Below are positions 36,401 to 44,813 of a stretch of DNA of 64,000 bases, piece after piece. The notes beneath the pieces were generated by a model. That model made no database searches, was not told the origin of the DNA, and saw nothing but the letters and a program-made list of their open reading frames with translations. Origin of the DNA: Brevundimonas sp. NIBR10 (lineage in GTDB: Bacteria > Pseudomonadota > Alphaproteobacteria > Caulobacterales > Caulobacteraceae); contig NZ_CP115464.1 in assembly GCF_027912515.1 (NCBI RefSeq), positions 3,263,501 to 3,327,500 on the forward strand. The letters are read 5' to 3'. Each line of letters begins with the position of its first letter. Position 1 is the first letter of the stretch. The translations under genes and the position numbers were made by a program.

Positions 36401-36640
36401 GCCGATGTCTTCGGCGGAAATGGCGTCCACGACGCCCGACGAGTTGCGCTTGATGTCCATCGCCCGATCCAGGCTTGCCCGGACCCCCGTGACGATGATT
36501 TCATCCAGGGCCGTCGCGTCCGGTTGCTGCCCGGCAGGCGTGGTCTGGGCCATCGCGGCGGCCGGCAGCATCAGGCCGGTCATCAGCGCGAGAGCTGAAC
36601 TCGAGCGCGCAAGCGTCTTTATGAACGTCATTTCCCTCAT
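33497..36640 (-). CDS. TonB-dependent outer-membrane receptor (copy 1)
   Basis: 1047-residue receptor of the Xanthomonas/Caulobacter long type. It has a signal peptide ending AAAMA-Q, a TonB-box-like DEIIVTG near residue 48, a plug domain (FPDTNLAESLQRVSGVSI, GGIGATINVVTRRPL) and a long barrel ending in a terminal Phe (GARMRF). It would import oligosaccharides or related ligands too large for porins. ATG 36640 follows GGAGGG. It is divergent from two LacI genes across a gap with a TAGCGCTA site, so xylan-related control is likely. The cargo itself is inferred. Confidence 0.93.
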   Translation of the reverse strand: MREMTFIKTLARSSSALALMTGLMLPAAAMAQTTPAGQQPDATALDEIIVTGVRASLDRAMDIKRNSSGVVDAISAEDIGKFPDTNLAESLQRVSGVSINRVNGEGSEVTVRGFGGGFNLVTLNGRQMPTANVVAVGGDQNVDFATATSRSFDFSNIASEAVGRLEVYKTGRAEMPSGGIGATINVVTRRPLDNRESGLQGSFGVKAVADTSVDRGDEITPEASGLLSWTDDNQKFGVQVFGSYQSRDSAAASATSNAWNIRTRDVFLDPANGFVNAQTTVTNRPSTNQLIAVPNDSRYHFSESTRERINGQAVFQWRPMDTLTLTADVLYAQNSTTEARSDQTNWFNRPFRQVTFDTNPAVATTVLLQENINGVKDTGFEQQYRATKDTIESFGLNAEWDLTDNFSINIDGHMSTAESLPDAPNGTSSTLISMGAPVVAAHSVDYSSGFPVQTMTINDALRGNNNGRLDIGDIGSQIARTNASQQRQEIKELHAVGTYDFGGGSRFDFGGNYINSEMTSQRTQTQQTLGDWGITNPGDVNRFAAGLLEEFCITCQFDSFNPGATGASLVGFRGNAVDIYNALSAVYARDRSPLNNTVEPGNANSITGQDFNTVEEETWAVFGQMSWDGEIGAMPASMTAGIRYESTDVLSTSLVAVPTEIRWTADNDFTRIVGAQVQPISGTGSYDYWLPALDFSIEPREDVKLRASFGRTLARPDFGNLFAASTINAPGRPTAIGGVATGNSGNPNLQPLLSDNIDFSAEWYFAPSSYVSIGYFDKQVRNFIGQGQFTRNLFGLRDPSSGAAGSRSGTARTQLTTLGADISDVNLFTYTALLIQNNGNVAAATAQFEAQRTGPNRSLNQAFVDSTLAAVDITADANDPLFQVSVAQPVNQQEANINGFEFAGQYFLGDTGFGIAGSYTIVNGDVDIDVGASPSIDQFALLGLSNSGNVTLIYDKYGFSARVAYNWRDKYLSETNRGGGDRNPVFTEPFGTLDMNVSYDVNENIAISFEGINLTSETVRTHGRDETNLWFAQELKPRYLLGARMRF

Positions 36641-36745
36641 GTTTCCCTCCGCGTCGGCTGAGCCGACGTCTGTTTTATTCGGCGGCGTTTGTGCCACTCG
36701 CAGGCTAGAAATCGGCCAGTTGTCGCACGTTGTCAATGGCGATTA

Positions 36746-36759
36746 TGTTAGCGCTATCG
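36746..36759. promoter_or_regulatory. Candidate LacI operator, xyl-box-like (TGTTAGCGCTATCG)
   Basis: TAGCGCTA-core site between divergent TonB receptor 1 and the first LacI gene. In reverse it reads CGATAGCGCTAACA, 12 of 14 bases of the Xanthomonas xyl-box. A partial TTGTCGCACGTTGTCAA lies next to it at 36720-36736. Autoregulation by the adjacent LacI gene is plausible. Confidence 0.65.
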
Positions 36760-36862
36760 GAATGGTGTCCCAAATGTGGTTCAAGCTCCACGCTGGACCC
36801 GGCCCGCGCAAGCGGCTAGCCGTGAATCACGGGCAACAGCGCCAGAAGGACCGGCAGAATTG

Positions 36863-37882
36863 GTGAAGGAGATACGGCGCGCGACCATTGTCGATGTCGG
36901 CTTGAAGGCCGGTGTGTCGATCAAGACCGTGTCGCGGGTCTTCAACGACGCTCCGAACGTCAGCGCTGCGGTCAGGGAACGTGTGCGCGAGGCGGCCCAG
37001 GAACTCGACTATCATCCCAATGTCTTCGCCCAGGGACTGGTCCGACGCCGCTCGCACCTGATCGGCCTTCTCTACGAGAATCCCTCCCCCAGCTACGTCG
37101 TCGAACTGCAGATGGGCGTGTTGGATCGGCTCCGGCTGGCCCACTACCGTCTTGTCGTGATCCCGGTCTCGTCGGTCCAGGATCGCGCCGCCGAAGTGGT
37201 GGGGCTGCTGCGCTCGGCGGCCCTGGACGGCGTGGTCCTGGCCCCGCCTGCATCCGATAATCCGCGCATCCTCGCCGACCTGACCGCTGCCGGAATTCGC
37301 TTCGCGCGGATCGCACCGACGCAAAACCTGGAAGCCGGCCCCAGCAATCTGATCGACGATGTCGCTGCGGGGCGTGAGATCGCCGAACATCTGCTGAGCC
37401 TGGGCCATGTCTCGATCGCGGTGATCATGGGCGATCCCACCCATGCCTCCAGCAATGCGCGCCTGACCGGCTACCGCCAGGCCTTCGACGCGGCCGGCGT
37501 CGTGCTTGACCCGCACATGATCGAGCCCGGACTGTTCACCCGCGCCAGTGGTTACGAGGCCGCGAGCCGGCTGTTCGACCGCAAGGCCGGGATGACCGCG
37601 ATCCTGGCCCAGAACGACGACATGGCCGTCGGCGCCCTGATGGCGGCCCGTGAGCGCGGCCTGTCCGTCCCCGAGGATGTCTCGATCGTCGGCTTCGACG
37701 ATTCGGAGGTCTCGCGAATCACATGGCCGCGCCTGACCACGATCAGGCAGCCCGTTTTCGAGATGGCCGCATCGGCCACGGACATGGTCGTCGCCCAGCT
37801 GGATGGTACGCCGGTGACCATGCGCCAGGACCATGCCCACACCCTGCTGGTCCGCGAATCTTCCGGGCTGCCCCGGCGGTGA
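36863..37882 (+). CDS. LacI-family transcriptional regulator (first of a tandem pair)
   Basis: 339-residue repressor: an N-terminal helix-turn-helix (TIVDVGLKAGVSIKTVSRVFN, residues about 8-28), a hinge helix, and a periplasmic-binding-protein-like sugar domain ending in the dimer core (VSIVGFDDSEVSRITWPRLTTIRQP). It should bind a palindrome with a central CG and release it on binding a sugar. The start is GTG 36863 (or TTG 36860), with AGAAGGA about 11 bases upstream. It is divergent from the TonB receptor, with a TAGCGCTA site between. Confidence 0.88.
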   Translation: MKEIRRATIVDVGLKAGVSIKTVSRVFNDAPNVSAAVRERVREAAQELDYHPNVFAQGLVRRRSHLIGLLYENPSPSYVVELQMGVLDRLRLAHYRLVVIPVSSVQDRAAEVVGLLRSAALDGVVLAPPASDNPRILADLTAAGIRFARIAPTQNLEAGPSNLIDDVAAGREIAEHLLSLGHVSIAVIMGDPTHASSNARLTGYRQAFDAAGVVLDPHMIEPGLFTRASGYEAASRLFDRKAGMTAILAQNDDMAVGALMAARERGLSVPEDVSIVGFDDSEVSRITWPRLTTIRQPVFEMAASATDMVVAQLDGTPVTMRQDHAHTLLVRESSGLPRR

Positions 37883-37961
37883 CGGCACCCATCCGGTCCG
37901 CCACTCTCGCCGTCCCCCCTCATCGCGGCTATGAAACATGATCGCCAAGGGGGAGGCCGGC

Positions 37962-39059
37962 TTGGATCAGAGGACGAAGCGGCGCCGCGCCGGCGGTCAG
38001 ACGATCACCGATGTGGCTCGCCATGCGGGCGTTTCGCCGATGACGGTGTCCCGCGTCATCAACGGCGAAAAGAACGTCCGCGAGAGCACCCGTGAACGGG
38101 TCAGCGAGGCGATCCGCGAGCTGGGATACGCGCCCAATGCCGCCGCCCGGAACTTGGCCAGCGCCAGCGCGATCAGCGTCGGCCTACTGTATTCAAACCC
38201 CAGCGCGGCCTATCTGAGCGAGTTCCTGCTCGGCAGCCTGGATCAGTGCAGCCGCAGCGGCTTCCAGCTCGTCGTCCAGAAATGCGATACCGAAGAGGCC
38301 GAGCTGCGGGCCGTCGACCGGCTGGTCGCCGCCGGCGTCGACGGCGTGATCCTGCCGCCCCCCCTGTGCGACGCCGTCGCCATCGTCGAGGGTCTGAGAC
38401 TGGCGGGATTGCCGACGGTCGTGGTTGCCACCGGCGAGCCTCCCGTGTCCGCGTCCGCCGTCCGTATCGACGACTTCCATGCCGCAGAGGCCATGACCCG
38501 CCACCTCATCGAGCGCGGCCATCGCCGGATCGGGTTCATCCGGGGACATCCCAACCAGACGGCCAGCGCCCAGCGCTACGAGGGCTATGTCGCGGCCCTG
38601 GCGGCTGAGGGAATCGCCATCGATCCCGAGCTCGTGGCCCAGGGGTTCTTCACCTATCACTCCGGTCGTGATGCGGCCGATCGCCTGTTGTCGCTCCCGG
38701 TCGCCCCGACGGCCATTTTCGCGAGCAACGACGACATGGCCGCCGCGACCATCGCGGTCGCCCATCGTCTCGGGATGGACGTGCCGCGCGACCTGACGGT
38801 GTGCGGCTTCGACGACACCGCCCTGGCCACGACCGTCTGGCCCGAGCTGACGACGATCCGCCAGCCGGTCTCGGAAATGTCGCGAAACGCGGTCCTGCTG
38901 CTGGCCGAGGCGATCCGGCGCAAGGGCTCGGGCCAGGCCGCCAAGCCCGTCGACGAGATCATGCCCTATCACCTGATCCTTCGCCAATCCGACGCCCCCC
39001 CTGCCCGCCTGGGGTCAAAGCCTGCGAAATCGAAGGCGGCGAAGGCCGGCGAAGCCTGA
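37962..39059 (+). CDS. LacI-family transcriptional regulator (second of a tandem pair)
   Basis: About 365-residue LacI-type regulator with helix-turn-helix TITDVARHAGVSPMTVSRVIN, hinge, and sugar-binding domain ending TVCGFDDTALATTVWPELTTIRQP. It has an unusual Lys/Ala-rich tail (PAKSKAAKAGEA). TTG 37962 is preferred because GGGGGAGG lies 5 bases upstream; ATG 37938 has no ribosome site. The recognition residues differ from its neighbour (SPMT versus SIKT), which predicts a different operator. It follows the first LacI gene by 79 bases. No operator-ligand pair can be assigned. Confidence 0.86.
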   Translation: MDQRTKRRRAGGQTITDVARHAGVSPMTVSRVINGEKNVRESTRERVSEAIRELGYAPNAAARNLASASAISVGLLYSNPSAAYLSEFLLGSLDQCSRSGFQLVVQKCDTEEAELRAVDRLVAAGVDGVILPPPLCDAVAIVEGLRLAGLPTVVVATGEPPVSASAVRIDDFHAAEAMTRHLIERGHRRIGFIRGHPNQTASAQRYEGYVAALAAEGIAIDPELVAQGFFTYHSGRDAADRLLSLPVAPTAIFASNDDMAAATIAVAHRLGMDVPRDLTVCGFDDTALATTVWPELTTIRQPVSEMSRNAVLLLAEAIRRKGSGQAAKPVDEIMPYHLILRQSDAPPARLGSKPAKSKAAKAGEA

Positions 39060-39062
39060 GGC

Positions 39063-39974
39063 TCAACCCGTCCTGCAAAGCCGATCAAGGTCGGCCGGAA
39101 TCACGGAGCCCCGCGGTTCACCGGCAAAGGACGGCAAGCCGAGCTGAACCGTCCCAAGCGGCACCTGCGCGTCACCGGCGTAGAAGGGGTCGGCCTGCGC
39201 CTGTTCAAGCGTCACGAAGGTCGCCCCGTCGCGGCGGTACTGGTCGAGCAGCTTCGGCAGCATACGGGCGTCGAACGCCCCGATATGCATCAGCAGCACA
39301 TAGGGGATGTCGCGCCCCAGGGCCGCCTTCGACCGGGCACGGGCCTGGATCAGGCTGGCGCGCGCGGACGCCAGAAAGCTGGCCTCCAGCCGCTCGATGG
39401 CCTCGGCGTCTCCCTTGTCGGCACAACGGGCATAGGGCTCGTTCCAGGCATAGTCGTCGAAGCTCAGCGTGACGCTGGCCACGCGATAACCTCGCCCGGA
39501 TAGAAAGCGCCTGACGTCCGAACGCGCCTCAGCCGTCCCGCCCTCATACAGGTACGGATAGCGGAACCAGCGCCAGTCCGCCTCGCCCATCACAGCCGCC
39601 AGAAGGGGCTCGTTCAGTTCGACCTCGGCCTTGAAGGGCGCGCGATCCTCATCATCGAGCCGCATATGGGTCCAGGTGTGGTTTCCCAGCGGATGCCCCG
39701 CCGCCCGCCACAGCGCCAGCACGCGTCCGCTTTCAGGATCGGCGACCACCGATCCCCCGTTGATGAACCCATAGCTCGGCGGAGCGTCCGCCTCGTCGAG
39801 CGCTGCGATCACCCGAGCGGCCACACCCACCCGCGTCTCACCCTTCGGCAGCGCGCTGTGTGACGGCAGATCGTCGAAGGTCAGGGCGATCTGCTGCGCG
39901 GCCGCCGTCAGAGGCGCCGCCCCGGCGACAAGGGCGGCCATGGCCGTGATGAAGCGGGCGATCGGTCGTTTCAT
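39063..39974 (-). CDS. Secreted CE4-type polysaccharide deacetylase
   Basis: 303-residue NodB-homology protein with a signal peptide (ending TAAAQ). The metal and catalytic residues are visible: TFDD (Asp34-Asp35), NHTWTH (His99, His103) and the RYPYLYEG motif near 137. CE4 enzymes remove acetyl groups from xylan, chitin or peptidoglycan; the locus suggests acetyl-xylan. The insert rich in Glu/Ala (EAIERLEASFLASARAS) is unusual in length. The ATG overlaps the stop of the upstream GDSL esterase (ATGA). Confidence 0.83.
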   Translation of the reverse strand: MKRPIARFITAMAALVAGAAPLTAAAQQIALTFDDLPSHSALPKGETRVGVAARVIAALDEADAPPSYGFINGGSVVADPESGRVLALWRAAGHPLGNHTWTHMRLDDEDRAPFKAEVELNEPLLAAVMGEADWRWFRYPYLYEGGTAEARSDVRRFLSGRGYRVASVTLSFDDYAWNEPYARCADKGDAEAIERLEASFLASARASLIQARARSKAALGRDIPYVLLMHIGAFDARMLPKLLDQYRRDGATFVTLEQAQADPFYAGDAQVPLGTVQLGLPSFAGEPRGSVIPADLDRLCRTG

Positions 39975-41266
39975 GGCTGCTGGATCCTGGACATGACTTC
40001 GGCGGCCGCGTCCGCCATCGCGCGATACCCGGCGATCGACGGGTGCAGACCGTCGTTGTCGACCTCGGGCCGCAACCGGCTCGGATCGGCCGGATCGCGC
40101 ATCACGGCGTCGAAATCGATGACGGCGTCGAAATGGCCCGGCGTCCGTATCCAGGCATTGAGCGCATTCCGGCTGGCCTCGGTCTCCGCCGGCGGACGAT
40201 AATAGTCCGAGCCGCTGAACGGCGTGATCGTCGCCCCGATCGCCACGATGCCCCGTGCCCGGGCCCGCTCGACCATCTGGGCATAGGCGGCGGTGACCGA
40301 ATGCACGAGGTCGGCGTGCTGCTGGGGGCTGGCCGATCTTTCGCGGGTCAGGCCGCCGAGGTCATTCACCCCCTCCATGATGATGAACCAGCCGACGCCC
40401 GTCTGGCCCAGAACATCGCGCTCGAACCGTGCCAGGGCGTTCGGCCCCAGCCCATCCAGCAGCACCCGGTTGCCCCCGAGCCCGTGATTCAGGACCGAGA
40501 ATCGCGCGGTCGCGGGCGAGGCCTGAAGCCGCTGAGCGAAACCGTCCGTCCACCGCGTATTGCTGTTCGCCGCCACGCCATAGCCGTCGGTGATCGAATC
40601 CCCGATGACCGCGATCGCCACCCGATCGCCGCCGCCCAGCACATCCACACCCGACAGATTGTACCAGTGATCGACACGCAGGGCGTCGGGCAGATCGGCG
40701 GCTCCCGCGACGTCACCCTTGGCGACATAGGAGGTGGCCCGCGACCCCGGGTGGCTCGTCTGGACCGAAGGCATCGATGCAAAATGCAGGCTGACGGCGA
40801 GGCTGTCGAAGGCCGAGACCTCCAGCGCCAGCGGGTCGGACGTGACCTCCGCCCCGGCCGGGATGGTCACGCCGGGTCGTCCGGCGAAACTCAGGGCACG
40901 ATCGGTCGCGGGATCGATGGCGGGTCCGCCGACGGCGACCGGGCTGGCGACCCGTGCAGATGTGATCACCAGCGGCGTCACCCCGAACACATTCGACACC
41001 CGAACCCTGACCTGTGAACCGCCCAGCGTCAGGCGCACGATCTGGCGAAGCGTTGCATCGTCCAGCGCACCGGCGGGCAAGGCATTGTTGGGCTCCGGCA
41101 CCTGCTGGGACGAGGCCCAGGCCCCGACCCATCGCTCCGTCGGTGCCGACGCCTGTGCCGACGCCGACCCGACGCCCAGCATCAGGCACAGCAGCCCGAT
41201 GCTCAGGCCAACCAGCCATGCGCGCGCATTGAACAGGGGCATCGAGGCCTTCCTCCGGTCAGACAT
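39971..41266 (-). CDS. Secreted SGNH/GDSL esterase
   Basis: 431-residue esterase with a signal peptide ending GSASA-Q. The four SGNH blocks are present: VIGDSITDGYG (Ser, near residue 219), GLGGNRVL (Gly/Asn, near 265), EGVNDLGG (Asn, near 298) and DGLHPS (Asp/His, near 407). A beta-rich N-terminal part of about 180 residues precedes the catalytic fold. The family includes acetyl-xylan and rhamnogalacturonan acetyl esterases. GAGGG sits 6 bases before ATG 41266. It lies between ManD and the deacetylase in one tight unit. Confidence 0.85.
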   Translation of the reverse strand: MSDRRKASMPLFNARAWLVGLSIGLLCLMLGVGSASAQASAPTERWVGAWASSQQVPEPNNALPAGALDDATLRQIVRLTLGGSQVRVRVSNVFGVTPLVITSARVASPVAVGGPAIDPATDRALSFAGRPGVTIPAGAEVTSDPLALEVSAFDSLAVSLHFASMPSVQTSHPGSRATSYVAKGDVAGAADLPDALRVDHWYNLSGVDVLGGGDRVAIAVIGDSITDGYGVAANSNTRWTDGFAQRLQASPATARFSVLNHGLGGNRVLLDGLGPNALARFERDVLGQTGVGWFIIMEGVNDLGGLTRERSASPQQHADLVHSVTAAYAQMVERARARGIVAIGATITPFSGSDYYRPPAETEASRNALNAWIRTPGHFDAVIDFDAVMRDPADPSRLRPEVDNDGLHPSIAGYRAMADAAAEVMSRIQQP

Positions 41267-41275
41267 GAACTACCC

Positions 41276-42493
41276 TCACCAGTTGTGCATCGACCCGTCC
41301 TCCAGCCGGTTCACCGGCAGATAGGCGCGGGAATAGGGATGCTCGGCCGCCAAGGTCTCATCGATATCGACCCCCAGACCCGGCTGCTCACCGGGATGCA
41401 TCGTGCCGTCCGCAAAACTGTAGGCGTGCGGGAAGACCGCGTCGGTCTCCGACGTATGGCGCATGTATTCCTGGATGCCGAAGTTCGGTACCGACAGGTC
41501 GAAATGCAGGGCGGCAGCCATCGAAACCGGCGACAGGTCCGTCGCGCCGTGGCACCCGGTCCGGACGCCATAGAGGTCCGCCAGCGCCGCGATCCGGCGC
41601 AGATGGGTGATCCCGCCGGCATGAACCACGGTCGCGCGGATATAGTCGATCAACCGCTCCTCGATCAGTTGCTTGCAGTCCCAGATCGAGTTGAAGATCT
41701 CCCCGACCGCCAGGGGGCTGGTCGTATGCTGGCGGATCAGCCGGAACGCCGCCTGATCTTCGGCCGGCGTCGCGTCCTCCAGCCAGAACGGCCTATAGGG
41801 CTCCAGATCCTTGCCCAACCGCCCGGCCTCGATGGGGGTCAGCCGGTGGTGGATGTCGTGCAGCAGGTGGACGTCCCACCCCAGCGTTTCCCGCGCAGCC
41901 TTGAACAGCGGCTCGACCGACCTCAGATATTTCTCGGTCGACCACAGATTCTCGGTCGGCAGTTCAGCGTCGGCCGGCTCGTAGTAGCCGAACGTCTTTG
42001 ACACCCCATAGGTGGACGCCAGCCCCGGCACTCCGGACTGCAGCCGGATCGCCTTGTAGCCCAGATCCGCATAGCGCCGCGCCTCGGCGATCGTCTCCTC
42101 CACGGTCGTGCCGTTGGCGTGGCCATAGACCAGCACATTGTCCCGACAGGCCCCGCCCAGCAGTTGATACAGCGGAAGACCCGCGGCCTTGGCCTTGATG
42201 TCCCACAACGCCATGTCGACGGCCGCGATGGCGGACATCCCGACCGGTCCCCGCCGCCAGTAGGCCCCCTTGTACAGATACTGCCAGGTGTCCTCGATCC
42301 GGTGCGCATCACGCCCGATCAACAGCGGGGCGACATGATCGGTCAGATAACTCGCGACCGACAGTTCACGCCCGTTCAGCGTCGCGTCGCCAACCCCGGT
42401 CAGACCATCCTCGGTCTCGATCTTGAGCGTGACGAAGTTGCGGCCGGGACAGGTCACGATGACCCGGGCGCTCTTGATGGTGAGCCTGGACAC
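41276..42493 (-). CDS. manD: D-mannonate dehydratase, ManD type (enolase superfamily)
   Basis: 405-residue enolase-superfamily enzyme converting D-mannonate to 2-keto-3-deoxygluconate, a step of glucuronate breakdown. ManD features include VYGHANG near residue 133, the [11 protein letters not shown] block with the metal Asp near 208, EDATPAEDQ near 236, GEIFNS near 262 and HGATDLSPV near 312. ManD relatives include D-gluconate dehydratases and inactive members, so activity is inferred. GTG 42493 has GGAGG 6 bases upstream and gives the usual family length. It shares an operator gap with the GH67 alpha-glucuronidase, which releases glucuronate. Confidence 0.85.
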   Translation of the reverse strand: MSRLTIKSARVIVTCPGRNFVTLKIETEDGLTGVGDATLNGRELSVASYLTDHVAPLLIGRDAHRIEDTWQYLYKGAYWRRGPVGMSAIAAVDMALWDIKAKAAGLPLYQLLGGACRDNVLVYGHANGTTVEETIAEARRYADLGYKAIRLQSGVPGLASTYGVSKTFGYYEPADAELPTENLWSTEKYLRSVEPLFKAARETLGWDVHLLHDIHHRLTPIEAGRLGKDLEPYRPFWLEDATPAEDQAAFRLIRQHTTSPLAVGEIFNSIWDCKQLIEERLIDYIRATVVHAGGITHLRRIAALADLYGVRTGCHGATDLSPVSMAAALHFDLSVPNFGIQEYMRHTSETDAVFPHAYSFADGTMHPGEQPGLGVDIDETLAAEHPYSRAYLPVNRLEDGSMHNW

Positions 42494-42554
42494 AAACTTC
42501 CTCCGCAGCGCAATGCGCCGGCCATGCCCTTGGTCTTGCGCCAGGGTCATGCCA

Positions 42555-42568
42555 TGATAGCGCTACCA
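42555..42568. promoter_or_regulatory. Candidate LacI operator, xyl-box-like (TGATAGCGCTACCA)
   Basis: Palindrome with TAGCGCTA core in the 157-base gap between divergent ManD and GH67 genes. It matches 12 of 14 bases of the Xanthomonas xyl-box, linking glucuronate release and catabolism under one control. Confidence 0.68.
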
Positions 42569-42650
42569 GAATGCAGGCCCCGGTCGATGTCAACCGCTAT
42601 CGGCCCGGCCTGCTCGAGAACCCGGTCACGGGTCGATGGAGGAAACCGAC

Positions 42651-44813
42651 GTGCGACCGAACATCCTGACCGTGGTGTCCTGCCTGCTGGCCTGGACACT
42701 GGTGCTTTGCGCCTCGACGACCGTCCGGGCCGAAGACGGCTATGACCTCTGGCTGCGCTACCGGCCCGTCCCCGCAGAACAGGCGGCCGCCGCTCAACCC
42801 CATACGCTCAGCCTCGCGCCCCAAGCCGGAGGCCCCACGGTGGACATCGTCACCGCCGAACTGGCGCGCGGCATCGAAGGCCTCCTGGGCCAACTCCCGG
42901 CCGTGACGCCCAGGATCAGACCGGGCGCGATCGTCTACGGCACGGCCTCGAACCCGATTATCGCGGCGCTCGATCTGCCGCTCTCCGACTTGGGCCGAGA
43001 GGGCTATTTGATCCGCAGCGTGACGATCGACGGCGGCGCGACGACCGTGATCGCGGCCAATACGGACGTCGGCCTGCTGTACGGCGCCTTCGCCTTCCTG
43101 CGTCAGATCCAGACCGGCGGTTCGGTCGCTGACCTCGACATCGCGTCGAGCCCCAAGGTCGCGCTGCGGGTCCTTAACCACTGGGACAATCTGGATCGCC
43201 ATGTGGAGCGCGGTTACTCGGGTCAGTCGATCTGGGACTGGCACCGCCTGCCCGACTACACTCCCGTTCTGTATACGGACTATGCCCGGGCCAACGCCTC
43301 GATCGGCATCAACGGCACGGTCCTGAACAACGTCAACGCCAGCGCGACCAGCCTGACCACGCCCTATATCGAAAAGGCCGCCGCCCTCGCCGATGTCTTC
43401 AGGCCCTACGGGATCAAGGTCTATCTGTCTGCGCGGTTCAGCGCGCCGATCGAGATCGGTGGCCTGACCACCGCCGACCCGCTCGACCCCCGGGTCCAGG
43501 CCTGGTGGCGCGCCAAGGCGGACGAGATTTATGCCGCCATCCCCGACTTCGGCGGCTTCCTGGTCAAGGCGAACTCGGAGGGGCAGCCCGGCCCTCAGGA
43601 CTATCACCGCACCCATGCGGAGGGTGCCAATCTGCTGGCCGACGCCGTGGCCCCGCACGGCGGCGTCGTGATGTGGCGCGCCTTCGTTTACTCGGAGGAG
43701 AACCCCGACGACCGCGCCAAACAGGCCTATGCCGACTTCACGCCACTGGACGGCCGGTTCCGCGACAACGTCATCGTCCAGGTCAAGAACGGGGCCATCG
43801 ACTTCCAGCCGCGCGAGCCCTTCCACCCCATGTTCGGTGCCATGCCGAAGACGCCCCTGATGATCGAGTTCCAGATCACCAAGGAATACCTCGGCTTCGC
43901 GACCCACCTCGCCTATCTGGGAACGCTGTACGAAGAGGCGCTCCAGTCGGACACCCGCCGGCCCGGCCCCGGCGCGACCGTGGCCCGCGTCGTCGATGGT
44001 TCGATCGACGGCCACGCCCTGACCGGGATGGCGGGCGTCGCCAACATCGGCTCGGACCGCAACTGGTCCGGCTCCCATTTCGACCAGGCGAATTGGTACG
44101 TCTTCGGCCGAATGGCCTGGGACCCCGAAGCCGCCCGCGCCCGACCGATCGCCGAGGAATGGGCCCGCATGACCTTCACGAACGAAGCACAGGCTGTCGG
44201 TTCGATCGTGGAGATGATGATGGCGTCACGCGAGGCCGTGGTCGATTACATGACGCCGCTGGGCCTGCACCACGTCATGGCCACCGGCCCTCACTACGGG
44301 CCCGGACCCTGGGTCGCCGACCTCGCCCGGCCCGAATGGAACCCGGTCTATTATCATCAGGCCGGCCCGACCGGGATCGGCTTCGACCGCACCGCGACCG
44401 GCAGCAACGCCATCGCCCAGTACGCCCCGGCCCTCGCCGCCCGCTGGGCCGATCCGGCGACGACACCCCAGACCGAACTTCTATGGTTCCATCACCTGTC
44501 CTGGGACTACCGGATGCCGTCGGGCCGACCCCTCTGGTCCGAACTCGTCCACACCTACGACCGGGGCGTGGCGTCCGTCGCGCAGATGCAACGGACCTGG
44601 TCGGCTCTGGAACCCGAAATCGACAGCCAGCGGTTCGAGGAGGTCTCCACCTTCCTCGCGATCCAGCAGAACGAGGCCCAGTGGTGGCGGGACGCCAGCA
44701 TCGCCTACTTCAGCGACGTCTCTGCCCGCCCCCTGCCGGCCGGCGTGACGCCACCGGCCCATCCCCTGGCCTACTACAAGGCCCTGTCGTTCCCGTTCGC
44801 GCCGGGGAACTGA
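42651..44813 (+). CDS. Secreted GH67 alpha-glucuronidase
   Basis: 720-residue GH67 enzyme that cuts 4-O-methyl-glucuronic acid from the end of xylo-oligosaccharides. The catalytic region is clear: VKANSEGQPGP near residue 310 (acid Glu), then QVKNGAIDFQPREPFHP near 382 with the Asp and Glu bases. The N-terminal beta-sandwich, barrel and all-helical C-terminus are full length. GTG 42651 is preferred: GGAGG lies 8 bases upstream and a signal peptide follows (ending TTVRA), implying export; many relatives are cytoplasmic. It is the diagnostic enzyme for glucuronoxylan use in this window. Confidence 0.93.
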   Translation: MRPNILTVVSCLLAWTLVLCASTTVRAEDGYDLWLRYRPVPAEQAAAAQPHTLSLAPQAGGPTVDIVTAELARGIEGLLGQLPAVTPRIRPGAIVYGTASNPIIAALDLPLSDLGREGYLIRSVTIDGGATTVIAANTDVGLLYGAFAFLRQIQTGGSVADLDIASSPKVALRVLNHWDNLDRHVERGYSGQSIWDWHRLPDYTPVLYTDYARANASIGINGTVLNNVNASATSLTTPYIEKAAALADVFRPYGIKVYLSARFSAPIEIGGLTTADPLDPRVQAWWRAKADEIYAAIPDFGGFLVKANSEGQPGPQDYHRTHAEGANLLADAVAPHGGVVMWRAFVYSEENPDDRAKQAYADFTPLDGRFRDNVIVQVKNGAIDFQPREPFHPMFGAMPKTPLMIEFQITKEYLGFATHLAYLGTLYEEALQSDTRRPGPGATVARVVDGSIDGHALTGMAGVANIGSDRNWSGSHFDQANWYVFGRMAWDPEAARARPIAEEWARMTFTNEAQAVGSIVEMMMASREAVVDYMTPLGLHHVMATGPHYGPGPWVADLARPEWNPVYYHQAGPTGIGFDRTATGSNAIAQYAPALAARWADPATTPQTELLWFHHLSWDYRMPSGRPLWSELVHTYDRGVASVAQMQRTWSALEPEIDSQRFEEVSTFLAIQQNEAQWWRDASIAYFSDVSARPLPAGVTPPAHPLAYYKALSFPFAPGN

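Noticed and set aside
33143..36598. 1151-codon plus-strand frame opposite TonB receptor 1
   Set aside because: Antisense shadow of a clear receptor; no signal, domain or ribosome site supports it.
41256..41268. GGTCAGACATG at the GDSL esterase start as a tenth operator
   Set aside because: The bases encode the first residues after an ATG with a good ribosome site, and the right arm does not complete the palindrome.
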